Shown: positions 59,485 through 64,000 of the stretch, piece after piece | Layout of the letters: each line of letters opens with the position of its first letter | Numbering within the stretch: position 1 is the stretch's first letter | Assembly (NCBI GenBank): GCA_016708925.1 | Contig: JADJET010000001.1 | Span: forward strand, 339,501-403,500 | DNA: 64,000 nucleotides | Reading direction: 5' to 3' | Origin: Gammaproteobacteria bacterium | GTDB lineage: Bacteria; Pseudomonadota; Gammaproteobacteria; Pseudomonadales; Porticoccaceae | The notes under the pieces: generated by a model | The model's database searches: none | The model's input: the letters and a program-made list of their open reading frames with translations, nothing else | Told to the model about the DNA's origin: nothing | Translations under genes and position numbers: made by a program

Positions 59485-60306
59485 TCAGGGCGCGTTCAGC
59501 GTCCAGTCATGGTGATACTGAATATCACCGGTATAGCCCAGCAGATAGAGCGCCTTGCGGTCTTCCGCGTAGTGCGCAAACAGCTTCAAAAGCGCTTTGT
59601 GATCCGCGGCAAAGTCGCTTTCGTACCAGTCGAAAAGACTGGATGCCCGCAGCTGGCCCTTGGTGCCGGCAATCGAGATACCACGGTCGGAATTGATGAA
59701 AGCCCGGCCGGCGTTACTGAGCAGTTCGCGGCTGTTGGGGCCGGTACAGGCCTCGGGTTGAATGTCCGGGCAGCCCAGACCCGCGCACGCCAGTCCGAAG
59801 AGTACGCGATGATCCTTCCAGATCGGCCGCAGGATGCGGTCCTCGATATCATCGAGGGATAGATCGGTGCCAGCGACTTTCACCAGTTTCGCGCTCCAGG
59901 GACCATCGCTCGCATCGGCGCCGGCCACCTTGATGCTGTCCACCTTAGTGACCGGGTAATGATCCAGCACCAGCTTGACGGTCAGGGCATTGTAGAGATT
60001 GATCCAGTAGGCAAGCTGCTCGGCGCGGGAATACGCCCGTGGATCGATGCCGGAAGTCGCCTCGATATAGCTGTCGAGGCGGACCTTGTCCGCCGGCGAC
60101 ACCTCGCCATAGCGAAACCGGTTGATGCCCGACTTGTGACCAACCATCACATATTTGCGCAGCAAACCATCCCAACTGCCGTGATCGATAGTCGCGGGAT
60201 TGAGCTCATCGCTGCGGTCCCAGTCGGCCCAGTACTGCGCGCTGGGCGCCGCAAACAACGATGGACTCAACAGCAGCGCCAACAGCAGGATCAGTCGGGG
60301 TTTCAC
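59485..60306 (-). CDS. DUF547 domain-containing secreted protein
   Basis: A 273-residue protein. The GTG start at 60306 gives a clean signal peptide, (M)[18 protein letters not shown], cleaved before APSAQ; an ATG at 60342 would add 12 residues. The mature part carries DUF547 marks: [49 protein letters not shown] and [10 protein letters not shown], with two Cys in [16 protein letters not shown]. Likely periplasmic; function unknown. Divergent from bioA with a 125-bp gap. Confidence 0.85.
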   Translation of the reverse strand: MKPRLILLLALLLSPSLFAAPSAQYWADWDRSDELNPATIDHGSWDGLLRKYVMVGHKSGINRFRYGEVSPADKVRLDSYIEATSGIDPRAYSRAEQLAYWINLYNALTVKLVLDHYPVTKVDSIKVAGADASDGPWSAKLVKVAGTDLSLDDIEDRILRPIWKDHRVLFGLACAGLGCPDIQPEACTGPNSRELLSNAGRAFINSDRGISIAGTKGQLRASSLFDWYESDFAADHKALLKLFAHYAEDRKALYLLGYTGDIQYHHDWTLNAP

Positions 60307-60431
60307 GGCAGCTCGGTAGTTGGGGAGGTGTGGGGCGAGCATATCGCAAGAGAGGTATTGAAGCCAAGATTTATGCCGGCAAATCCTGCGGCGACATACA
60401 ATCGAGGCCCGCCACGCCACGGCAAATCGCC

Positions 60432-61721
60432 ATGACCTCGCTCCCCGCACCCGAAATCCGCGCCATCGACCGGGAGCATATCTGGCATCCCTACGCCTCC
60501 CTCACCCAGCCATTGCCCACCTATGTGGTGCGGCGCGCCCACGGCTGCACCCTCGAACTGGATGACGGCCGCACCCTGATCGACGGCATGGCGTCCTGGT
60601 GGTGCGCCATCCACGGCTACAATGTTCCCGCGCTGAATGCCGCCGTCGCGAACCAGCTCGCCGACATGGCGCATGTGATGTTCGGCGGCATCGTCCACGA
60701 ACCGGCGGCGCGCCTCGCGCAACACTTGGTCGCGCTCACGCCTCCGGGTCTCGACAAGGTGTTTCTGTGCGACTCCGGCTCGGTCAGCGTCGAAGTGGCG
60801 ATCAAGATGGCGCTGCAATACTGGCAGGCGCAGGGCCGACCGGCCAAACACCGGTTGCTGTCGTTGCGCGGCGGTTACCACGGCGACACTTTCGCCGCCA
60901 TGTCGGTGTGCGATCCGGTCACCGGCATGCACCACCTGTTCGCCGATGCGATGCCACGCCAGCTTTTTGCCGAGACGCCCCGCTGCACTTTCGATGCCGC
61001 CTGGGAAGACCAGTACATCGCCGACTTTGAGCATCAGATCAGCGCCCACGCCCACGCACTCGCCGCCGTCATCCTCGAACCCATCGTCCAGGGCGCCGGC
61101 GGCATGCGCTTTTACGCGCCGGAATTTCTGCGCCGGGTGCGCGCGCTGTGCGATCGCCACGACGTACTGCTGATCGCCGACGAAATCGCCACCGGCTTCG
61201 GCCGCACCGGCAAGCTGTTCGCCTGCGAATGGGCCGGTATCAGCCCCGACATCCTGTGCCTCGGCAAGGCGCTCACCGGCGGCTACCTGACGCTCGCCGC
61301 GACCCTGTGCAGCGAAAAGATCAGCACCGGAATCTGTACTGGGGAAGCCGGAGTGTTCATGCACGGCCCCACCTTCATGGGCAACCCGCTGGCCTGCGCG
61401 GTGGCCAATGCCAGCATCGAACTACTGCTCGCCTCACCCTGGCAGGAGCGCATTGCCGCCATCGAGACGCAGTTGCGGGAGGAACTGGAGCCCTGCCGCG
61501 CCCACGCCGGCGTCGCTGACGTGCGAGTGCTGGGCGCCATCGGCGTGATCGAGATGAAAGAACCTGTGGATGTGGCGGTGTTGCAGCGGGAGCTGGTGAA
61601 GCGCGGCATCTGGCTGCGCCCGTTCGGCAAGCTGGTGTATCTGATGCCGCCCTACGTCATCACCCGGGAGGAACTGGGCCGTATCACCGCAACGCTGCGG
61701 GAGTTGCTTGGCGGGCTTTGA
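60432..61721 (+). CDS. bioA: Adenosylmethionine-8-amino-7-oxononanoate aminotransferase
   Basis: A 429-residue class III PLP aminotransferase of biotin synthesis, which uses SAM as amino donor to make diaminopelargonate. The start [24 protein letters not shown] (in parts) has the BioA-specific WHPY, followed by [43 protein letters not shown] and [19 protein letters not shown]. The PLP Lys is in [18 protein letters not shown]. No BirA operator palindrome was found upstream, and bioBFCD is not in the window, so this is a stand-alone bioA. Confidence 0.96.
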   Translation: MTSLPAPEIRAIDREHIWHPYASLTQPLPTYVVRRAHGCTLELDDGRTLIDGMASWWCAIHGYNVPALNAAVANQLADMAHVMFGGIVHEPAARLAQHLVALTPPGLDKVFLCDSGSVSVEVAIKMALQYWQAQGRPAKHRLLSLRGGYHGDTFAAMSVCDPVTGMHHLFADAMPRQLFAETPRCTFDAAWEDQYIADFEHQISAHAHALAAVILEPIVQGAGGMRFYAPEFLRRVRALCDRHDVLLIADEIATGFGRTGKLFACEWAGISPDILCLGKALTGGYLTLAATLCSEKISTGICTGEAGVFMHGPTFMGNPLACAVANASIELLLASPWQERIAAIETQLREELEPCRAHAGVADVRVLGAIGVIEMKEPVDVAVLQRELVKRGIWLRPFGKLVYLMPPYVITREELGRITATLRELLGGL

Positions 61722-61997
61722 CGGACTGCGGAAAGCTGCTGCGGCAGCCGGTTCATCGCAGCGCGTCTTCACAAGCTCGAATGCCGCGCTGCGAACGTCG
61801 GTAACGGGAAAATTCTGCCGCAAGGCTGTTTGGCGCGCCGAGGCGCGCGGGGCGGGTTTGCGCGGCGTCGTGGCATTGTTTCGAGCATGATCCGCAGGTA
61901 CAACCGAGGCCATCGGGTGGGCCGCGAGCCGATCCGATTTTGCCCCGCCGCGACGCTCGCGTACCATTCGTGCCCTGACGCCGTCGCTGAGATGCTC

Positions 61998-63626
61998 ATG
62001 AGAATCGCACCAATCCGCCATCTGCTGCTGGCACTGCTCTGCGCACTCACGCTTACGGGCTGTGGCGGTCGCGAGACCCGCGTCGAGGACGGTGATCGCG
62101 AGCAGGTTTTGCACTGGGGCAATGGCACCGAGCCCCAGGAGCTCGATCCCCATATCGTCACCGGAATTCCCGAACACCACATCATCATCGCCCTGATGGA
62201 AGGTCTGGTACTGAAGGATCCGGCAACCCTGGAGCCGATTCCGGGCGTCGCCGAGCGCTGGGAGATCAGCGCTGACGGTCTGGAATACACCTTCCATCTG
62301 CGCGCAAATGCGCGCTGGTCCAACGGCGATCCCGTCACGGCCCAGGATTTTTCCTGGTCCTGGTGGCGCGCGCTGCAACCGAGTCTCGGCAATCTCTATG
62401 CCTACATGTATTTCCCGATCAAAAACGCCGAAGCCTATGCCACCGGCAAATTGAAGGATTTCGCGCAGGTCGGCATCCAGATTCTGGGCGAACGGACCCT
62501 GCGCGTGACGCTCGCCAATCCCACGCCCTACTTTCTGCAACTGCTCGACCACTACAGCATGTTCCCGGTACACCGGCCGACCCTGGAAAAATACGGCGAC
62601 CCCTCGCAGCGCGGCAGCGACTGGACCCGCGCCGGGCACTTCGTCGGCAACGGGCCCTTCGTGCTGAAACAGTGGGAGCTGAACAAGATCGTGGTGGTGG
62701 AGAAGAGCCCGACCTACTGGGACGCCGCCAACGTCAAACTCAACGCCATCAATTATTACCCGGTCGAAAACGTGTCCACCGAGGAGCGCATGTTCCGCGC
62801 CGGGCAACTGCACATCACCGGCTCGGTGCCGCCGGACAAGATCGCGGTGTACCGCAAGGACGCGCCGCAGTTCCTGCGCGTGGAGCCCTATCTGGGCAAC
62901 TACTTCTATCGCTTCAACACCCAGCTGCCGCAACTCGCCGACCCGCGCGTGCGCCGCGCGCTGGCGATGAGCATCGACCGCCAGCAGATCGTCGATCACG
63001 TCACCATGGGCGGCCAGCTCCCGGCTTATGCTTTCACGCCACCCGACACCCTGGGCTATACCGCGCCGCCCGGCTTCGCCTACGATCCCGAGGGCGCGCG
63101 TGCATTGCTCGCGGCAGCGGGCTTTCCCGACGGCGCCGGGTTTCCGCCCACCGAGCTGCTCTACAACACCAGCGAAAGCCATCGCAAGCTGGCGGTGGCC
63201 ATCCAGCAGATGTGGAAGCGCGAGCTCAATATCGAGATCACCCTCAACAACCAGGACTGGAAGGTGTACCTGGACAGCGTCGCCAACGGCAATTACCAGA
63301 TCGCCCGCGGCGGCTGGATCGGCGATTATGTCGATCCCAACAGTTTTCTCGACATGTGGGTCACCGATGGCGGCAACAACCGCACCGGCTGGAGCGACCC
63401 GCGCTACGACGAGCTGGTCATGCGCCTGGCCCCTGCCGCGCCATCGCGGGAGCAACGCTACGCCTGGTTTCGCGAGGCCGAGGCGCGCCTGATGGAGGCC
63501 ATGCCGGTGCTTCCGGTTTTCTATTCCTCGCGCAACTACCTGGTGCAGCCCAGCGTGCGCGGCCTGCCGCCGAACCTGCTCGGCTATCCGCTGTTCAAGC
63601 AGATCCATCTGGAGGCAGCGCACTAA
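61998..63626 (+). CDS. oppA: Oligopeptide ABC transporter substrate-binding lipoprotein
   Basis: A 542-residue SBP_bac_5 protein. The lipoprotein signal RHLLLALLCALTLTGC has its lipobox LTGC at residues 19-22. The mature start LHWGNGTEPQELDPHIVTG and the blocks WSNGDPVTAQDFSWSWWRALQP, YDPEGARALLAAAGFPDG and RGGWIGDYVDPNSFLDMW are as in OppA/MppA. It binds oligopeptides (or murein peptides) in the periplasm. A 276-bp gap without a recognisable gene separates it from bioA. oppB follows after 3 bp. Confidence 0.94.
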   Translation: MRIAPIRHLLLALLCALTLTGCGGRETRVEDGDREQVLHWGNGTEPQELDPHIVTGIPEHHIIIALMEGLVLKDPATLEPIPGVAERWEISADGLEYTFHLRANARWSNGDPVTAQDFSWSWWRALQPSLGNLYAYMYFPIKNAEAYATGKLKDFAQVGIQILGERTLRVTLANPTPYFLQLLDHYSMFPVHRPTLEKYGDPSQRGSDWTRAGHFVGNGPFVLKQWELNKIVVVEKSPTYWDAANVKLNAINYYPVENVSTEERMFRAGQLHITGSVPPDKIAVYRKDAPQFLRVEPYLGNYFYRFNTQLPQLADPRVRRALAMSIDRQQIVDHVTMGGQLPAYAFTPPDTLGYTAPPGFAYDPEGARALLAAAGFPDGAGFPPTELLYNTSESHRKLAVAIQQMWKRELNIEITLNNQDWKVYLDSVANGNYQIARGGWIGDYVDPNSFLDMWVTDGGNNRTGWSDPRYDELVMRLAPAAPSREQRYAWFREAEARLMEAMPVLPVFYSSRNYLVQPSVRGLPPNLLGYPLFKQIHLEAAH

Positions 63627-63629
63627 CCC

Positions 63630-64000
63630 ATGCTGCGCTTCATTCTGTATCGGCTGCTGCAGGCGATCCCGGTCCTGCTGGTGGTGGTGACCGCCACCTT
63701 CTTTCTGGTGCGGCTCGCGCCGGGCGGTCCGTTCAGCGCCGAAAAAGCCGTGCCGCCCGAAGTGCTCAGGGCGCTGGAAGCGCGCTACCACCTCGACCAG
63801 CCGCTGTCCGCGCAGTACCTCGGCTATCTGGGCGATCTGCTGCACGGGGATTTCGGCCCCTCGTTTCGCTACCCGGGACGCAGCGTCGATGAAATGATTT
63901 TTTCCGGGCTGCCCACCACCGCCGAACTCGGCCTGTACGCGCTGCTGATCGCGCTGGTGCTGGGCACCACGGCCGGCGTGATCGCGGCGTTGCGACCCAA
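63630..64000 (+). CDS. oppB: Oligopeptide ABC transporter permease OppB (partial, cut by window end)
   Basis: The frame starts at ATG 63630 with MLRFILYRLLQAIPVLLVVVTATFFLVRLAPGGPF (in parts), the standard first membrane helix and periplasmic loop of OppB/DppB permeases. ALEARYHLDQPLSAQYLGYLGDLLHGDFGPSFRYPGRSV and FSGLPTTAELGLYALLIALVLG follow. It runs open to the window end at 124 codons (family about 306). It is the second gene of the operon begun by oppA. Confidence 0.95.
   Translation, partial: MLRFILYRLLQAIPVLLVVVTATFFLVRLAPGGPFSAEKAVPPEVLRALEARYHLDQPLSAQYLGYLGDLLHGDFGPSFRYPGRSVDEMIFSGLPTTAELGLYALLIALVLGTTAGVIAALRP

Noticed and set aside
61434..63845. 803-codon minus-strand open frame
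   Set aside because: Antisense of oppA and the bioA 3' end; no domain features.

Overview
The window is 64 kb of GC-rich, densely coding bacterial chromosome. Gene content and order point to a gammaproteobacterium related to Pseudomonadales/Cellvibrionales. The best evidence is four conserved gene orders shared with pseudomonads: rpsF-rpsR-(membrane protein)-rplI-dnaB, ffs-dnaX-ybaB-recR, leuC-leuD-methyltransferase-asd-fimV-truA-trpF-accD-folC-SPOR-cvpA-purF-metZ, and panC-panD-acs. Other gammaproteobacterial marks are mnmC, FimV, ycgL/ycgN, ttcA and an ArgRS of the E. coli type. I see no phage, IS element, integrase, CRISPR array or tRNA. The window is mostly housekeeping backbone.

Layout. 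1-4476: a mechanosensitive-channel gene (mscK-like) interrupted by an in-frame amber codon, a phospholipid-methyltransferase-like gene, a PHA-granule protein, then damaged acs and panD. 4487-9000: panC, dnaB and the S6/S18/L9 operon. 9068-15083: HrpA helicase and a MoxR/VWA chaperone pair. 15126-20400: a small membrane protein, ycgN, ycgL, rnd, recR, ybaB, dnaX (with a programmed-frameshift signal) and the 4.5S SRP RNA. 20439-21006: a gene-poor patch holding a fragment of a metallophosphoesterase. 21007-25806: an acyl-CoA catabolic cluster (2-hydroxyacid dehydrogenase, enoyl-CoA hydratase, CitE-like lyase, MaoC/HTD2-like hydratase, acyl-CoA dehydrogenase). 25978-31853: MarC, TerC and an RND pump with its adaptor. 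32054-35952: a transglutaminase/DUF58/MoxR operon whose MoxR has lost its Walker A motif. 35949-50253: the long metZ-to-leuC biosynthetic block. 50433-58535: mnmC, DUF502, a formate/nitrite channel, ompW, a BolA protein, argS, a macrodomain protein and a lysozyme-like orphan. 58559-64000: ttcA, a DUF547 protein, bioA and the start of a peptide ABC transporter.

How it fits together. The window covers amino-acid (Leu, Met, Trp, Asp-family), purine, biotin, folate, pantothenate and malonyl-CoA synthesis, plus DNA replication and repair, tRNA modification and envelope functions. Most genes are intact with catalytic residues in place.

The most notable theme is localised gene damage in an otherwise healthy backbone: an amber codon in mscK, 2-nt frameshifts in both panD and acs, a roughly 66-codon deletion in acs, loss of the Walker A box in one MoxR, absence of leuB from its usual slot, and a phosphoesterase remnant. 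This is either recent pseudogenisation or errors in an assembly, and raw-read inspection would tell which. I found no clearly new defence or mobile system. The best leads for new biology are the itaconate-like C5 cluster, tandem FNR-like boxes before ompW, and the lysozyme-like orphan at 58059.
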